From assembly GCF_013449685.1 (NCBI RefSeq), contig NZ_JACDSF010000039.1, positions 43,871-107,870 on the forward strand: a stretch of DNA of 64,000 nt, in the 5' to 3' direction. Every line of letters starts with the position of its first letter. Position 1 is the stretch's first letter. Origin of the DNA: Pectobacterium brasiliense. Its GTDB lineage: Bacteria > Pseudomonadota > Gammaproteobacteria > Enterobacterales > Enterobacteriaceae. The position numbers and the translations under genes are program-made. Of the stretch, positions 1 through 14,312 are shown in pieces. The notes under the pieces were generated by a model, which saw nothing but the letters and a program-made list of their open reading frames with translations, was not told the origin of the DNA and made no database searches.

Positions 1-403
1 GGTTCTGGCGGACAATGACTCCATGTTCAATACGCCACCGACCTTTGCCTGGTACCTGTCCGGCATGGTCTTCAAATGGCTGAAAGAGTACGGCGGTCTG
101 GCTGAAATGGAAAAACGTAACCAGGAGAAAGCCGATCTGTTGTATAGCGCGATTGACGGTAACGATTTCTATCGTAATGACGTCGCGGTAGCGAACCGTT
201 CTCGCATGAATGTGCCATTCCTGCTGGCGGATTCTGCGCTGGATAAAGTCTTCCTGGAAGAATCCGTCGCTGCAGGTCTGCACGCGCTGAAAGGCCATCG
301 CGTAGTAGGCGGCATGCGTGCCTCTATCTACAATGCGATGCCGTTGGAAGGCGTGAAAGCGCTGACGGAATTTATGGCTGACTTCGCTCGTCGCCACGGT
401 TGA
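1..403 (+). CDS. serC: Phosphoserine aminotransferase, C-terminal part (5' end outside window)
   Basis: About 133 C-terminal residues of SerC, the PLP-dependent enzyme that converts 3-phosphohydroxypyruvate plus glutamate to phosphoserine in serine synthesis, and also acts in pyridoxal phosphate synthesis. The frame is open from base 2. The segment [19 protein letters not shown], followed by a C-terminus with [14 protein letters not shown], is typical of the family, which is usually about 360 residues. It lies just upstream of aroA, as in E. coli where the two form a mixed-function operon. The start codon is outside the window, so only this part can be judged; what is visible is intact. Confidence 0.95.
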   Translation, partial: VLADNDSMFNTPPTFAWYLSGMVFKWLKEYGGLAEMEKRNQEKADLLYSAIDGNDFYRNDVAVANRSRMNVPFLLADSALDKVFLEESVAAGLHALKGHRVVGGMRASIYNAMPLEGVKALTEFMADFARRHG

Positions 404-434
404 TTAAGACCGCCCCTCGATACATTTTGTTAAG

Positions 435-456
435 CCCCGGACTTTCCGGGGTTTTT
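435..456 (+). terminator. serC-aroA intercistronic hairpin/terminator
   Basis: A 6-bp GC stem (ccccgg/ccgggg) with a 5-base loop is followed by five T. It lies between serC and aroA. In E. coli partial termination between these genes sets their expression ratio, so this is probably an attenuating rather than a full terminator. Confidence 0.7.
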
Positions 457-484
457 ATGTCCACGTTGAAAGAATAGGCTTTAC

Positions 485-1774
485 ATGCAGGAATCCCTGA
501 CGCTACAACCCATCAAACTGATTAACGGTACCCTTAACCTTCCTGGCTCAAAAAGTGTCTCTAACCGTGCGCTGTTGCTGGCGGCCTTGGCTGAAGGAAA
601 GACCCGGCTGACTAACCTGTTAGACAGTGACGATGTCCGCCATATGCTTACCGCTCTAACGGCATTGGGAGTGGACTACCACCTGTCGTCTGACCGGACG
701 GAGTGTGAGATTACCGGTCTGGGTGGGGCGTTTACGGCATCGCAACCGCTGGAACTGTTTTTAGGGAATGCCGGTACTGCGATGCGTCCACTGGCTGCCG
801 CGCTGTGTCTGACCGATGGCGATATTGTGCTGACAGGCGAACCGCGGATGAAAGAGCGCCCAATCGGGCATCTGGTCGATGCGCTGCGTCAGGGCGGGGC
901 GAAAATTGACTATCTGGAACAGGAAAATTACCCACCGCTTCGTCTGCACGGTGGTTTTCAGGGCGGCGAAATCAGCGTAGATGGCAGCGTATCAAGCCAG
1001 TTCCTGACGGCGCTGTTGATGACTGCGCCTCTGGCCGAGCAGGATACGCAAATCAGCATTCAGGGCGACTTGGTTTCCAAGCCGTATATCGATATCACGC
1101 TGCATATGATGAAAGCGTTTGGTATTGAAGTGCGTAACGAGAACTATCAACGATTTTTCGTGACGGGTCGCCAGCAGTATCGTTCTCCAGGGGATTATCT
1201 CGTGGAAGGCGATGCGTCATCGGCTTCTTACTTCCTGGCCGCGGCGGCGATTAAAGGCGGTGTGGTGCGTGTGACTGGCGTAGGCCGTAATAGCGTACAG
1301 GGCGACATTCGCTTTGCCGATGTGCTGGAAAAAATGGGTGCCACCGTGCGTTGGGGTGAGGATTATATTGAATGCGAACGCGGTGAACTGCGCGCGATCG
1401 ACATGGATATGAATCACATTCCTGATGCTGCGATGACTATCGCGACGGCGGCGCTTTTCGCTCAAGGTGGCACCACTACGCTGCGTAATATCTACAACTG
1501 GCGCGTGAAAGAAACCGATCGTCTGGCGGCAATGGCGATTGAACTGCGTAAAGTGGGTGCGGAAGTGGAAGAGGGTAATGACTACATTCGTATTACGCCG
1601 CCGACTAAGCTGAAAGTGGCAGAAATCGGCACGTACAACGATCACCGTATGGCGATGTGTTTCTCGCTGGTCGCGCTATCGGATACGCCAGTTACGATTC
1701 TGGATCCGAAATGTACGGCTAAAACCTTCCCTGACTACTTTGAACAACTGGCACGTCTCAGCGAGTTGGCTTGA
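485..1774 (+). CDS. aroA: 3-phosphoshikimate 1-carboxyvinyltransferase (EPSP synthase)
   Basis: Sixth step of the shikimate pathway: transfers enolpyruvate from PEP to shikimate-3-phosphate in the cytoplasm; target of glyphosate. The protein has 429 residues (E. coli has 427). Diagnostic segments are visible: [20 protein letters not shown] near the N-terminus (S3P-binding Lys and Ser), [11 protein letters not shown] (the PEP/glyphosate-site loop with Gly and Pro as in sensitive class I enzymes), [11 protein letters not shown], and NWRVKETDR and [10 protein letters not shown] near the C-terminus. It starts 81 bases after serC and is followed by a strong terminator. The start chosen aligns with the E. 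coli N-terminus. Confidence 0.97.
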   Translation: MQESLTLQPIKLINGTLNLPGSKSVSNRALLLAALAEGKTRLTNLLDSDDVRHMLTALTALGVDYHLSSDRTECEITGLGGAFTASQPLELFLGNAGTAMRPLAAALCLTDGDIVLTGEPRMKERPIGHLVDALRQGGAKIDYLEQENYPPLRLHGGFQGGEISVDGSVSSQFLTALLMTAPLAEQDTQISIQGDLVSKPYIDITLHMMKAFGIEVRNENYQRFFVTGRQQYRSPGDYLVEGDASSASYFLAAAAIKGGVVRVTGVGRNSVQGDIRFADVLEKMGATVRWGEDYIECERGELRAIDMDMNHIPDAAMTIATAALFAQGGTTTLRNIYNWRVKETDRLAAMAIELRKVGAEVEEGNDYIRITPPTKLKVAEIGTYNDHRMAMCFSLVALSDTPVTILDPKCTAKTFPDYFEQLARLSELA

Positions 1775-1783
1775 TTCCTCTCT

Positions 1784-1807
1784 AAGGCACGGCTTCCGTG
1801 CCTTTTT
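1784..1807 (+). terminator. aroA terminator
   Basis: Perfect 9-bp stem (aaggcacgg/ccgtgcctt) with a 3-base loop running into five T, right after the aroA stop codon. It closes the serC-aroA unit. Confidence 0.85.
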
Positions 1808-1996
1808 CCTCTATCGATTTTCCCCAAGCTACGCTCAACTTTTCTTCTGAAACTGCGCATTGCGTTCAGAGAATGCCTTATTTTTCCCGCCATTCCGGCA
1901 TTGGGGTAACCTTTCTCTGTATTGATGCGTATAATGAGGCTCCGTGACGCCATAAAACGGCATAAGCGGAACTTCCCAGTATTAAAGGAGAGAGAA

Positions 1997-2674
1997 ATGA
2001 CGGTGATGGCACCGGTAATTACGGTTGACGGACCGAGCGGCGCAGGCAAAGGTACGTTGTGTAAGGCATTGGCTGAAGCTTTACAATGGAACCTGCTGGA
2101 CTCGGGGGCTATCTATCGTGTTTTGGCACTGGCGGCATTGCACCACCATGTGGATATCGGCTCGGAAGACGCGCTGGTTCCGTTAGCCTCTCATCTTGAT
2201 GTGCGCTTTGTTGCAGAAGACGGGCAGTTGAAAGTCATCCTGGAAGGTGAAGACGTTAGCCATGAAATTCGTACTGAAGCGGTAGGCAACACGGCGTCTC
2301 AGGCCGCGGCTTTCCCTCGTGTTCGTGAAGCATTGTTACGTCGGCAGCGCGCATTTCGCGAGGCTCCGGGGTTGATTGCTGATGGCCGAGATATGGGAAC
2401 GGTCGTCTTTCCTGATGCGCCAGTGAAGATTTTTTTGGATGCCAGTGCGGAAGAACGTGCACAACGTCGCATGCTACAGTTGCAGGGGAAGGGCTTTAAT
2501 GTTAACTTTGAACGTCTTTTGTCTGAGATAAAAGAACGGGATGAGCGCGATCGCAGCCGCCCCGTTGCGCCGTTAGTGCCTGCTGCCGATGCGTTGGTGC
2601 TGGATTCAACGGAAATGACGATCGATGAAGTGATAGCGCGCGCGTTGGCTTATGCCCGCGAAATTTTAGCGTAA
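1997..2674 (+). CDS. cmk: Cytidylate kinase
   Basis: Phosphorylates CMP and dCMP with ATP, recycling cytidine nucleotides. The protein has 225 residues against 227 in E. coli. It shows the P-loop GPSGAGKGT at residues 12-20, the LLDSGAIYR substrate segment, and [13 protein letters not shown] in the NMP-binding region. The reading frame is open further upstream to 1922, but the ATG at 1997 is chosen because it aligns with the family N-terminus ([15 protein letters not shown]) and has AAAGGAGAGA just before it. A TATAAT-like sequence at 1930-1935 may be its promoter -10. The cmk-rpsA order is as in E. coli. Confidence 0.96.
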   Translation: MTVMAPVITVDGPSGAGKGTLCKALAEALQWNLLDSGAIYRVLALAALHHHVDIGSEDALVPLASHLDVRFVAEDGQLKVILEGEDVSHEIRTEAVGNTASQAAAFPRVREALLRRQRAFREAPGLIADGRDMGTVVFPDAPVKIFLDASAEERAQRRMLQLQGKGFNVNFERLLSEIKERDERDRSRPVAPLVPAADALVLDSTEMTIDEVIARALAYAREILA

Positions 2675-2790
2675 GCACAAAAAACTAAATTTTTACCTCG
2701 CTGTAAGGATGCACAGCGGGGCATGTTAAACAACCCCATCGAGCAGGATGCCAGATGGACGTTAAATTGAAACCCTTAAGATTATCAAAC

Positions 2791-4464
2791 ATGACTGAAT
2801 CTTTTGCTCAACTCTTTGAAGAATCCCTGAAAGAAATCGAAACCCGTCCTGGCTCCATCGTACGTGGTGTTGTTGTTGCTATTGATAAAGATGTCGTACT
2901 GGTTGACGCCGGTCTGAAATCTGAATCTGCCATTCCGGTAGAGCAATTCAAGAACGCACAGGGCGAACTGGAAATTCAGGTTGGTGATGAAGTTGACGTT
3001 GCTCTGGACGCTATCGAAGATGGCTTCGGTGAAACGCTGCTTTCTCGCGAAAAAGCTAAACGTCATGAAGCATGGCTGACGCTGGAAAAAGCCTACGAAG
3101 AAGCTGCAACGGTTACCGGTATTATCAACGGTAAAGTTAAAGGCGGTTTCACTGTTGAGCTGAACGGCATTCGTGCGTTCCTGCCAGGTTCTCTGGTAGA
3201 CGTTCGTCCGGTTCGCGATACGCTGCATCTGGAAGGCAAAGAGCTTGAGTTCAAAGTTATCAAGCTGGATCAGAAACGCAACAACGTTGTTGTTTCCCGC
3301 CGTGCAGTTATCGAATCTGAAAACAGCGCTGAGCGCGATCAACTGCTGGAAAACCTGCAGGAAGGCATGGAAGTTAAAGGTATCGTTAAGAACCTTACTG
3401 ACTACGGTGCATTCGTTGATCTGGGCGGCGTTGATGGCCTGCTGCATATCACTGATATGGCTTGGAAACGTGTTAAACACCCAAGCGAAATCGTCAATGT
3501 GGGCGACGAAATCACTGTTAAAGTGCTGAAGTTCGACCGCGAGCGTACCCGTGTGTCTCTGGGTCTGAAACAGCTGGGCGAAGATCCATGGGTCGCTATC
3601 GCTAAGCGTTACCCAGAAAGCACGCGTCTGACTGGCCGCGTGACCAACCTGACTGACTACGGCTGCTTCGTTGAAATCGAAGAAGGCGTTGAAGGTCTGG
3701 TACACGTTTCTGAAATGGATTGGACCAACAAAAACATCCACCCATCCAAAGTTGTTAACGTTGGTGATGTAGTGGAAGTGATGGTTCTGGACATCGACGA
3801 AGAACGTCGTCGTATCTCTCTGGGCCTGAAACAGTGTAAATCTAACCCATGGCAGCTGTTCGCAGAAACCCACAACAAGGGCGACCGCGTTGAAGGTAAA
3901 ATCAAGTCTATCACTGACTTTGGTATCTTCATCGGTCTGGATGGCGGCATCGACGGTCTGGTGCACCTGTCCGACATCTCCTGGAACGTGGCTGGCGAAG
4001 AAGCCGTTCGCGAATTCAAGAAAGGTGATGAAATCGCCGCTGTTGTTCTGCAGGTTGACGCAGAGCGCGAGCGTATCTCCCTGGGCGTGAAACAACTGGC
4101 TGAAGACCCGTTCAATAACTACCTGTCTGTTAACAAGAAAGGTGCTATTGTTACTGGTAAAGTTACAGCAGTTGACGCCAAAGGTGCTACAGTTGAATTA
4201 GCAGACGGTGTTGAAGGCTATCTGCGTGCTTCTGACGCTTCACGTGACCGTGTTGAAGATGCAACTCTGGTACTGAGCGTTGGCGACAGCGTTGAAGCGA
4301 AATACACCGGTGTTGATCGTAAAAACCGCGTTGTTAGCCTGTCTGTTCGTGCGAAAGACGAAGCTGACGAGAAAGATGCAATCGCAACTGTTAACAACAA
4401 GCCGGAAGAAAACAATTTCTCCAGCGCGATGGCAGAAGCGTTCAAAGCAGCTAAAGGCGAGTAA
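2791..4464 (+). CDS. rpsA: 30S ribosomal protein S1
   Basis: Largest ribosomal protein; binds mRNA upstream of start codons and is needed to translate most structured messages. The protein has 557 residues, exactly the E. coli length, made of six S1 (OB-fold) repeats. Recurrent ..[21 protein letters not shown].. and ..[22 protein letters not shown].. units are visible. An upstream in-frame ATG at 2755 exists, but [22 protein letters not shown] is the family start. No strong Shine-Dalgarno sequence precedes it, as is known for rpsA, whose leader is structured and autoregulated by S1. Codon use is strongly biased, as expected of a highly expressed gene. Confidence 0.97.
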   Translation: MTESFAQLFEESLKEIETRPGSIVRGVVVAIDKDVVLVDAGLKSESAIPVEQFKNAQGELEIQVGDEVDVALDAIEDGFGETLLSREKAKRHEAWLTLEKAYEEAATVTGIINGKVKGGFTVELNGIRAFLPGSLVDVRPVRDTLHLEGKELEFKVIKLDQKRNNVVVSRRAVIESENSAERDQLLENLQEGMEVKGIVKNLTDYGAFVDLGGVDGLLHITDMAWKRVKHPSEIVNVGDEITVKVLKFDRERTRVSLGLKQLGEDPWVAIAKRYPESTRLTGRVTNLTDYGCFVEIEEGVEGLVHVSEMDWTNKNIHPSKVVNVGDVVEVMVLDIDEERRRISLGLKQCKSNPWQLFAETHNKGDRVEGKIKSITDFGIFIGLDGGIDGLVHLSDISWNVAGEEAVREFKKGDEIAAVVLQVDAERERISLGVKQLAEDPFNNYLSVNKKGAIVTGKVTAVDAKGATVELADGVEGYLRASDASRDRVEDATLVLSVGDSVEAKYTGVDRKNRVVSLSVRAKDEADEKDAIATVNNKPEENNFSSAMAEAFKAAKGE

Positions 4465-4476
4465 TCACTACGGTGG

Positions 4477-4503
4477 AATGAGCAACGTAAGTTGCTCATT
4501 CTT
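4477..4503 (+). terminator. rpsA-ihfB intercistronic hairpin
   Basis: Perfect 10-bp inverted repeat (aatgagcaac/gttgctcatt) with a 4-base loop, followed only by TTCTTG. It is probably a weak terminator or 3'-end stabilising hairpin after rpsA. Confidence 0.5.
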
Positions 4504-4553
4504 GTAACGGTAGTCAGTTATCCTGGTTATTGATAACCGCACTTGGAGGAGCT

Positions 4554-4838
4554 ATGACCAAGTCTGAACTTATTGAAAGGCTTGCTGGACAGCAATCTCA
4601 TATCCCAGCCAAAGTGGTTGAGGATGCAGTGAAAGAAATGCTTGAACAAATGGCTTCTACGCTAGCCGAAGGCGACCGTATTGAAATCCGTGGGTTTGGC
4701 AGTTTTTCACTTCACTACCGTGCACCGCGTGTAGGTCGTAATCCGAAAACGGGTGACAAAGTTGAGCTGGAAGGTAAGTACGTCCCTCACTTTAAACCGG
4801 GCAAGGAACTCCGCGACCGCGCTAATATTTACGGCTAA
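4554..4838 (+). CDS. ihfB: Integration host factor subunit beta
   Basis: Nucleoid-associated DNA-bending protein; pairs with IhfA and bends DNA sharply at specific sites in transcription, recombination and replication. The protein has 94 residues, as in E. coli. The HU/IHF fold is clear: [22 protein letters not shown] contains the beta arm with the R-x-x-R-NP tip whose proline intercalates into DNA. The start at 4554 ([12 protein letters not shown]) is preceded by CTTGGAGGAGCT, a strong ribosome-binding site; an in-frame ATG 24 bases upstream lacks one. The gene ends at a terminator, and here the E. coli-like gene order breaks, because ycaI follows only 35 kb later. Confidence 0.97.
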   Translation: MTKSELIERLAGQQSHIPAKVVEDAVKEMLEQMASTLAEGDRIEIRGFGSFSLHYRAPRVGRNPKTGDKVELEGKYVPHFKPGKELRDRANIYG

Positions 4839-4864
4839 TTGTTAGTCTTAAATACCAGCCTTAT

Positions 4865-4891
4865 AAAAGCACCCATCTCGGGTGCTTTTTT
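4865..4891 (+). terminator. ihfB terminator
   Basis: Stem aaaagcaccc/gggtgctttt with a 5-base loop and a T run, 27 bases after the ihfB stop codon. The rest of the gap to 5136 is AT-rich and I see nothing else in it. Confidence 0.88.
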
Positions 4892-5136
4892 ACATTTATC
4901 GCTCTTGTTCTCTCCAAACTTCCCACTATTGATGCTTCGAGCTGATTACTCATCAGAATGCGATCCCACGTAATACGCTTCCTTTTTGCCCTTCACGTTT
5001 CTAAGTGATCGCCAGCACACGAAATATGAATTTTTGATTTTCAACTGCTTGGACGTTGACGCTTCTAATTTCATTGCCTATTTTTTATTCGGTACATTAA
5101 CATTTCTAATGCGTTACCTCTAAATAAGGAAAGTGT

Positions 5137-6999
5137 ATGAGTGAAGCGTGTGGCCATTCCGGTAGCATAAGCTGTTCCTGCTGTAGCCCTCTGTGGAAAT
5201 CATTTTTCCCCGATACGCCAGTTGAGATCCCTGAGGGGGAGAACAGTCTACATATTGAAACGAAGCTATTCCGTTCCGCACCAAATAAGGATGGGAGCCC
5301 TGGAGAAGCTATTCTGACGTTAGAGGATGGGAAGGAAGTTGCAGTTGAGGCCATGGGCATTCATGGCGGACTGGTGGTTGCGACGGGTTCGTATCAGGAT
5401 GTGAAAGCCAAAATGCCGAAAAACACGTCTGAGCATCAATTATCAGGCAAACAAACGCTGTTACCGGGGTTGATTGAGCCGCATGTCCACATCACTAGCT
5501 CCGCGATGCTTTCTGGTATTGGTAATGATGTTAGCCCATTTGAAGAGCAAAAATTACGCAAAAGTTATAACCGTAGCTGGGTGATATCCCATCTACAGGA
5601 GAAGGCGTTACCGCATAAATCCGATAAATGGCTTATCGGATTTGGTGCTGATCCATCGCTGTTTGGTGAGGGAAATAAGGCATTTGATGCTGATGCTCTC
5701 GATAAAATCACGACACTCCAACCGGTATTTGTCCTCAATGCCTCGATGCATCTTGCTTATATCAATCATGCAGCGATTAAGTGTGTTAAAGACTATTATG
5801 CAGATAAACCACCCCTTGTCCCACCTATCAGCGAAAACGGTATCCTTAAAGAAATAGTTGGTATCCAGCCAGTGCTAAATGTCATGGTCAGTAGCTACCC
5901 TAAAACGGAATTGGCGGTAAAGCTCATTGCATCGATGAGCAAACTGTTTGCTTTGGCGAGTAAACGTGGCGTGACTTATATGCTCGATGCGGGTGTTGAA
6001 CCAAAAGGCGATAAGCCTGGCTTCGATCAAGTTGGTTTTCTTGACAAATGGGCTCATCTTTCGATTTGTCCGGTGCGGATAGGCGGTGCGCTGATTGTTA
6101 CGAGTAGTGAGGATTTTGAAAATAAAGTGGTGAATTATTACTCTCCGGGGTATGGAGATGAACACTTTCACTTGCCGTATATCAAGGTTATTTCAGATGG
6201 TTCAAACCAAGGGCTGACGGGGTATCAATCCACCCCGTACTGCTGTAATCACCTCTATGAAAAAACGCCGAGCGTGGATAATGTCGGTGCCTTCAACTTT
6301 GACCCATCCACTAATATCAATACGCTGGTGCAGAACGTTGTAGATAAAAACTGGTCATTGATGATTCATACGAATGGCGATGAAGCCATCAGGCTGACCT
6401 TAGCGTCTTTTAAACTGGCTGGCGTGACATCAGATACTTACGAACTGCGGCGGGATCGTTTGGAACATGCATCCCTGCTCACTGACGATCATCTTGTGGA
6501 AATGAAACAGCTCGGTATTTCCCCCAGTTTCTTAATTGGTCATGTGGGGTATTGGGGCTGGGCATTCCAGCAAACCATTCTGGGAGAGGATCGCGCTAAT
6601 CACCTTGATCGCTGCCAATCCGCGATCAATCACGGGATGAGGATTACGCTACACAGCGATAATGGTGTTACACCGCTTGGCCCGCTGCGCATGATGGAAC
6701 AGGCGATTTCTCGTGTTATGGAAGGCGCACCTCAACAGGTGACTCCTGCTGTGTTGCACGAGCAAGAGCGGATTTCCCGTTTCGCAGCGCTTAAAGCCGC
6801 AACTTATGATGCCGCCTGGCAGTGTCATGCAGATCAATGGGTCGGATCGTTGGTCGCTGGTAAATGTGCTGATTTTATTATTCTGGCAGATTCCCCGCTG
6901 ACCTATGATTCAGCAGATAAAAATAATCCTGTGAAAGGTATGCGTGATATTCCGGTTCTGGAAACCTGGAAAGGGGGGCGTAAGGTGTACTCAAGCTAA
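5137..6999 (+). CDS. YtcJ-type metal-dependent amidohydrolase with Cys-rich N-terminus
   Basis: A 620-residue member of the amidohydrolase superfamily, family 3 (YtcJ/NfdA-like). Metal-binding residues visible: H116 and H118 (EPHVHI), K350 before SDGS (probable carboxylated lysine), H411 (HTNGDEA), H444 (RLEHA) and D508 (HSDNG). The C-terminal GSLVAGKCADFIILADSPL restores the outer beta-sandwich usual in these enzymes. Such proteins hydrolyse amides, formamides or related C-N bonds; the substrate cannot be read from sequence. Odd point: residues 5-16 hold C5, H7, C13, C15 and C16, unusual for the family and possibly an extra metal site. The start has AAGGAAAG upstream. It sits alone at a synteny break between ihfB and the his operon and looks AT-richer than its neighbours, so acquisition by transfer is plausible. 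Confidence 0.8.
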   Translation: MSEACGHSGSISCSCCSPLWKSFFPDTPVEIPEGENSLHIETKLFRSAPNKDGSPGEAILTLEDGKEVAVEAMGIHGGLVVATGSYQDVKAKMPKNTSEHQLSGKQTLLPGLIEPHVHITSSAMLSGIGNDVSPFEEQKLRKSYNRSWVISHLQEKALPHKSDKWLIGFGADPSLFGEGNKAFDADALDKITTLQPVFVLNASMHLAYINHAAIKCVKDYYADKPPLVPPISENGILKEIVGIQPVLNVMVSSYPKTELAVKLIASMSKLFALASKRGVTYMLDAGVEPKGDKPGFDQVGFLDKWAHLSICPVRIGGALIVTSSEDFENKVVNYYSPGYGDEHFHLPYIKVISDGSNQGLTGYQSTPYCCNHLYEKTPSVDNVGAFNFDPSTNINTLVQNVVDKNWSLMIHTNGDEAIRLTLASFKLAGVTSDTYELRRDRLEHASLLTDDHLVEMKQLGISPSFLIGHVGYWGWAFQQTILGEDRANHLDRCQSAINHGMRITLHSDNGVTPLGPLRMMEQAISRVMEGAPQQVTPAVLHEQERISRFAALKAATYDAAWQCHADQWVGSLVAGKCADFIILADSPLTYDSADKNNPVKGMRDIPVLETWKGGRKVYSS

Positions 7000-7023
7000 C
7001 ACGGCGATGTTGCCATCATAAAG

Positions 7024-7056
7024 CCCCGCGTTATCAGCAAGCGATAACGCGGGGAA
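7024..7056. terminator. his operon terminator (convergent with amidohydrolase)
   Basis: Perfect 12-bp stem (ccccgcgttatc/gataacgcgggg) between two convergent stop codons. On the minus strand it is followed by CTTTATG, so it mainly ends the his operon; it may also serve the plus-strand amidohydrolase gene. Confidence 0.75.
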
Positions 7057-7061
7057 CTGGC

Positions 7062-7687
7062 TTACTTATTGTGACGCGCCTTGAGGCGATTGATGATGGT
7101 CGCCAGATCTAAATCCTGATCCTGCAACAGTACCAGCAGGTGGTACATTAAATCTGCGGCTTCATTGGTGAGTTCTTCGCGATCGTGTACCGTAGCGGCT
7201 AATGCGGCTTCTAATCCTTCCTCACCGACTTTCTGCGCAATGCGCTTGGTGCCGCTGGCATACAGACGCGCGGTGTAAGAACTATCCGGATCAGCATGTT
7301 TACGCTCGGCCAGCAGTTGCTCTAATTGATAGAGGAACGTCCAGTCGCTGGCAGCAGGCGAGAAGCAACTGCTGGTGCCCAGATGACAGGTTGGCCCGAT
7401 TGGGTTAACCAGAATCAGCAGCGTGTCGTTATCGCAGTCTGGCGTGATAGAGACGACATTGAGGAAATGGCCGGAAGATTCGCCTTTCGTCCACAGACGC
7501 TGCTTGGTACGTGAGAAAAACGTAACTTTGCCGCTTTCTTCGGTGGTCTTTAAGGCATCCTGATTCATGTAGCCCAGCATCAACACTTCACCGGAGACGG
7601 CATGTTGCACGACAACTGGCAGCATACCGTCCGTTTTTTCCCAATCGAGCTGGTTTCGTTGTTCGTCGTTTAGAAAAACTGCTTCGC

Positions 7688-7694
<7 letters not shown>
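7062..7694 (-). CDS. hisI: Bifunctional phosphoribosyl-AMP cyclohydrolase / phosphoribosyl-ATP pyrophosphatase
   Basis: Catalyses steps two and three of histidine synthesis. The protein has 210 residues (E. coli 203). The N-terminal cyclohydrolase half carries [28 protein letters not shown] and CHLGTSSCF (zinc and magnesium ligands). The C-terminal pyrophosphatase half carries [31 protein letters not shown] and [11 protein letters not shown]. It is the last gene of the operon and overlaps hisF by 7 bases, implying translational coupling. The start gives a few more N-terminal residues than E. coli; an internal start is not excluded. Confidence 0.96.
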
Positions 7695-9189
<1,495 letters not shown>

Positions 9190-9780
9190 CTACATCTCCA
9201 GAAAGTTTTTCAGCAGCTGCGCGCCCGCAGCACCCGAACGCTCAGGGTGGAACTGTACGCCAAAGAAGTTATCTTTTTCCAGAGCAGCGGTGAAGGCTTC
9301 GCCATAGTTGGCTTGTGCAATCGTGTTTTCGCAGACCGGCATGGCATAGCTGTGAACGAAATAGAAATAGGCGCCGTCATCGATATCACGGAACAAACGA
9401 TGTCCGGCCTTCGGAATGACCTGGTTCCAGCCCATATGCGGCAGCGGTAAGCCGTGGTCAACCATCTTCTTCACTGGCGTGTCGACAATCCCCAGCGTGG
9501 GGATGCCACCGTTTTCGTCGCTGTTTGTGCCCAGCAACTGCATGCCGAGACAAATGCCGAGAACGGGCTGGGTACAGGCCTTGATCAACGCAATTAGGTC
9601 GCGATCTTCCAGTTGATTCATCGCGGCCTGCGCGGTGCCAACACCCGGCAGAAACAGCTTGTCCGCTTGCAGGACAATCTCGGCCTCACGGCTCACAACG
9701 GGCGTATACCCCAACCGCTGCACGGCGTAGGTCACCGAAGAGAGGTTCGCGCAGCCAGTATCAAGAATGACGACCTTCAT
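9190..9780 (-). CDS. hisH: Imidazole glycerol phosphate synthase, glutamine amidotransferase subunit
   Basis: Class I glutaminase partner of HisF, supplying ammonia. The protein has 196 residues. The nucleophile motif [12 protein letters not shown] contains the catalytic Cys, and [10 protein letters not shown] contains the His-x-Glu of the triad. Its ATG overlaps the hisB stop by one base (TGATG), a tight coupling within the operon. Confidence 0.97.
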   Translation of the reverse strand: MKVVILDTGCANLSSVTYAVQRLGYTPVVSREAEIVLQADKLFLPGVGTAQAAMNQLEDRDLIALIKACTQPVLGICLGMQLLGTNSDENGGIPTLGIVDTPVKKMVDHGLPLPHMGWNQVIPKAGHRLFRDIDDGAYFYFVHSYAMPVCENTIAQANYGEAFTAALEKDNFFGVQFHPERSGAAGAQLLKNFLEM

Positions 9781-10847
9781 CAGAGCACTCCTTTCGAGCT
9801 CGGCAGCGTGTCACCCTCGACGCGAATGGCCTGACGCAGCGTGCGTCCGAAGACTTTGAACAGGCTTTCCACACGGTGATGATCGTTGCGCCCTTTGGTT
9901 TTCAGGTGCAGCGTACAGGCCATGGAATAAGACAGTGAGCGGAAGAAGTGTTCGACCATTTCTGTACTCAGATCGCCGACGCGCTGGTAGCTGAATTCCG
10001 CTTTGTATTCCAGATGCGGACGGCCTGAAATATCCAGCGCACAGCGTGCCAGACACTCATCCATCGGCAGAACGAAGCCAAAACGGCCAATGCCGCGTTT
10101 GTCGCCCAGCGCTTTGTTTAGGGCTTCACCCAGTGCCAGACCGGTATCTTCCACCGTGTGGTGATCGTCAATGTACAGGTCGCCTTTCACTTCAATGTTC
10201 ATGCGGAACCCGCCGTGGGTGGCGATTTGATCCAGCATGTGATCGAAGAAGCCGACGCCAGTGTTGATTTTGCTGCCGCCTTCTTGATCCAGCCAGACGT
10301 TCACATCAATCGCAGTTTCACGCGTGACGCGGTTGACGTGTGCATGACGGTCGCGCTTGGTCAATTGGTTGGTAATGGCTTGCCAGTTCAGTCCACTGCG
10401 TTGGTAGAGCAGGCCGGTGATGCCCATATTTTGTGCTAGTTGAATATCGGTCTGGCGATCGCCGATGACGTAGCTATTTGCCACATCCATCAGGCCATTA
10501 TTCAAATAGGCAGTGACCAGTTCAGTCTTGGGTTTGCGGCAGGTGCAGTTATCCGCCGGCAGATGCGGGCAAATCAACACGTGCTCAAACTGGATGCCCT
10601 GCGATGTCAGAATCTGCATCATCAGGTTGTGCGGTGGATCGAAGGTTTCCTGCGGAAAACTATCGGTTCCCAGGCCATCCTGATTGGTGATCATCACCAG
10701 CGTATAGCCCGCTTTTTGCAGTGCCAGCAGCGAAGGGATGACATCTGGTTCCAGCGCCAGTTTATCCAGACGGTCAACCTGAAAATCCTCAGGCGGTTCA
10801 GCAATCAATGTTCCGTCACGGTCGATAAAGAGGTATTTCTGGCCCAC
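9780..10847 (-). CDS. hisB: Bifunctional histidinol-phosphatase / imidazoleglycerol-phosphate dehydratase
   Basis: A fused two-domain enzyme for steps seven and nine of the pathway; the 355 residues equal the E. coli length. The N-terminal HAD phosphatase has [13 protein letters not shown] (catalytic Asp pair), TNQDGLG and the zinc-binding [15 protein letters not shown]. The dehydratase half (from about residue 168) has [26 protein letters not shown] and [16 protein letters not shown] (manganese-binding His residues) and a second HFFRSL..GRNDHH cluster. It sits 15 bases after hisC. Confidence 0.97.
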   Translation of the reverse strand: MGQKYLFIDRDGTLIAEPPEDFQVDRLDKLALEPDVIPSLLALQKAGYTLVMITNQDGLGTDSFPQETFDPPHNLMMQILTSQGIQFEHVLICPHLPADNCTCRKPKTELVTAYLNNGLMDVANSYVIGDRQTDIQLAQNMGITGLLYQRSGLNWQAITNQLTKRDRHAHVNRVTRETAIDVNVWLDQEGGSKINTGVGFFDHMLDQIATHGGFRMNIEVKGDLYIDDHHTVEDTGLALGEALNKALGDKRGIGRFGFVLPMDECLARCALDISGRPHLEYKAEFSYQRVGDLSTEMVEHFFRSLSYSMACTLHLKTKGRNDHHRVESLFKVFGRTLRQAIRVEGDTLPSSKGVL

Positions 10848-10862
10848 GTGAGCTCCTTAAAA

Positions 10863-13261
<2,399 letters not shown>

Positions 13262-13266
13262 CGTCA

Positions 13267-14166
13267 TCACTCCATCATTTTTTCAATAGGCAGGACCAGA
13301 ATAGAGCTGGCACCCAATGATTTCAGCTTTTCCATCGTTTCCCAGAACAGCGTTTCGCTGCTGACCATGTGCATGGCAACACGACGTTGATCGCCGGCCA
13401 GTGGCAGAATGGTCGGGCGCTCGGCACCAGGCAACAGGGCAATGATTTCGTCCAGACGTTCGCTAGGCGCGTGCAGCATGATGTATTTCGATTCACGCGC
13501 CTGAATCACGCCTTGCATACGGGTCAACAGTTTATCGATCAGCCACTGTTTCTCTTCTGGCATCTCGCCGTCGCGCTGAATCAGGCAGGCTTTGGAACGG
13601 TAAATCACTTCGACTTCGCGCAGGCCGTTGGCTTCCAGCGTGGCACCGGTTGATACCAAATCACAGATGGCATCAGCCAGACCGGCGCGCGGTGCGACTT
13701 CGACGGAACCGTTGAGCAGACAGGATTTGAAATTGACAGATTGTCTGTCGAGATATTGTTTGAGCAGGTGAGGATAAGAGGTGGCGATACGTTTATTTTG
13801 CAGACATTCAGGACCGGTGTAGGCTTCGTCCAGCGGCATCGCCAGTGACAGGCGGCAGCCGCCGAAATCCAGACGGCGCAGCGTGAAGTAACGCGGATCT
13901 TCGCCCTGTGCGCGACGGTTTAACAGCTCTTCTTCCAACACGTTTTCGCCGATGATGCCCAGATCGACCACGCCATCCATGACCAGACCGGGGATATCGT
14001 CATCGCGTACGCGCAGGATATCAATCGGCATGTTTTCTGCGAACGCGATCAGGCGCTGTTGCTGTAAGTTGATTTTTATCCCGCAGCGTGCCAGCAGTTC
14101 GCGTGAATCGTCGCTCAGGCGGCCTGACTTCTGCATTGCTATCCGTAAACGTGTTTTATCCAGCAT
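13267..14166 (-). CDS. hisG: ATP phosphoribosyltransferase
   Basis: First, histidine-inhibited step: ATP plus PRPP gives phosphoribosyl-ATP. The protein has 299 residues, the long (HisZ-independent) form with a C-terminal ACT-like regulatory domain. [21 protein letters not shown], ...[14 protein letters not shown] and [15 protein letters not shown] (the PRPP-binding loop, ISTGxTL-like) are visible. It is the first structural gene after the his leader and attenuator. Confidence 0.97.
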   Translation of the reverse strand: MLDKTRLRIAMQKSGRLSDDSRELLARCGIKINLQQQRLIAFAENMPIDILRVRDDDIPGLVMDGVVDLGIIGENVLEEELLNRRAQGEDPRYFTLRRLDFGGCRLSLAMPLDEAYTGPECLQNKRIATSYPHLLKQYLDRQSVNFKSCLLNGSVEVAPRAGLADAICDLVSTGATLEANGLREVEVIYRSKACLIQRDGEMPEEKQWLIDKLLTRMQGVIQARESKYIMLHAPSERLDEIIALLPGAERPTILPLAGDQRRVAMHMVSSETLFWETMEKLKSLGASSILVLPIEKMME

Positions 14167-14217
14167 GGAAACCTCATTAACCTGTCAAATTTAAATTTTT
14201 GGAAATAGAGCGTGCAT

Positions 14218-14249
14218 AAAAAAACCCTCGGAAGATGATCTTCCGAGGG
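14218..14249 (-). terminator. his attenuator terminator
   Basis: Perfect 10-bp stem (ccctcggaag/cttccgaggg) with a 5-base loop, followed on the minus strand by seven T. It lies between the leader peptide and hisG. A second perfect 8-bp hairpin at 14271-14294 (ctggaaga/tcttccag) shares complementary sequence with it, giving the mutually exclusive pause/antiterminator/terminator structures of classical his attenuation. Confidence 0.93.
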
Positions 14250-14312
14250 CTCTCTTTGTGTTCTGCGCCACTGGAAGATCTTAACGTCTTCCAGCACCAC
14301 CTGCCCGAAAGA

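Noticed and set aside
2785..4095. Long open frame (436 codons) antisense to rpsA
   Set aside because: It mirrors the strongly biased codon use of rpsA; the product has no recognisable domain and no ribosome-binding site.
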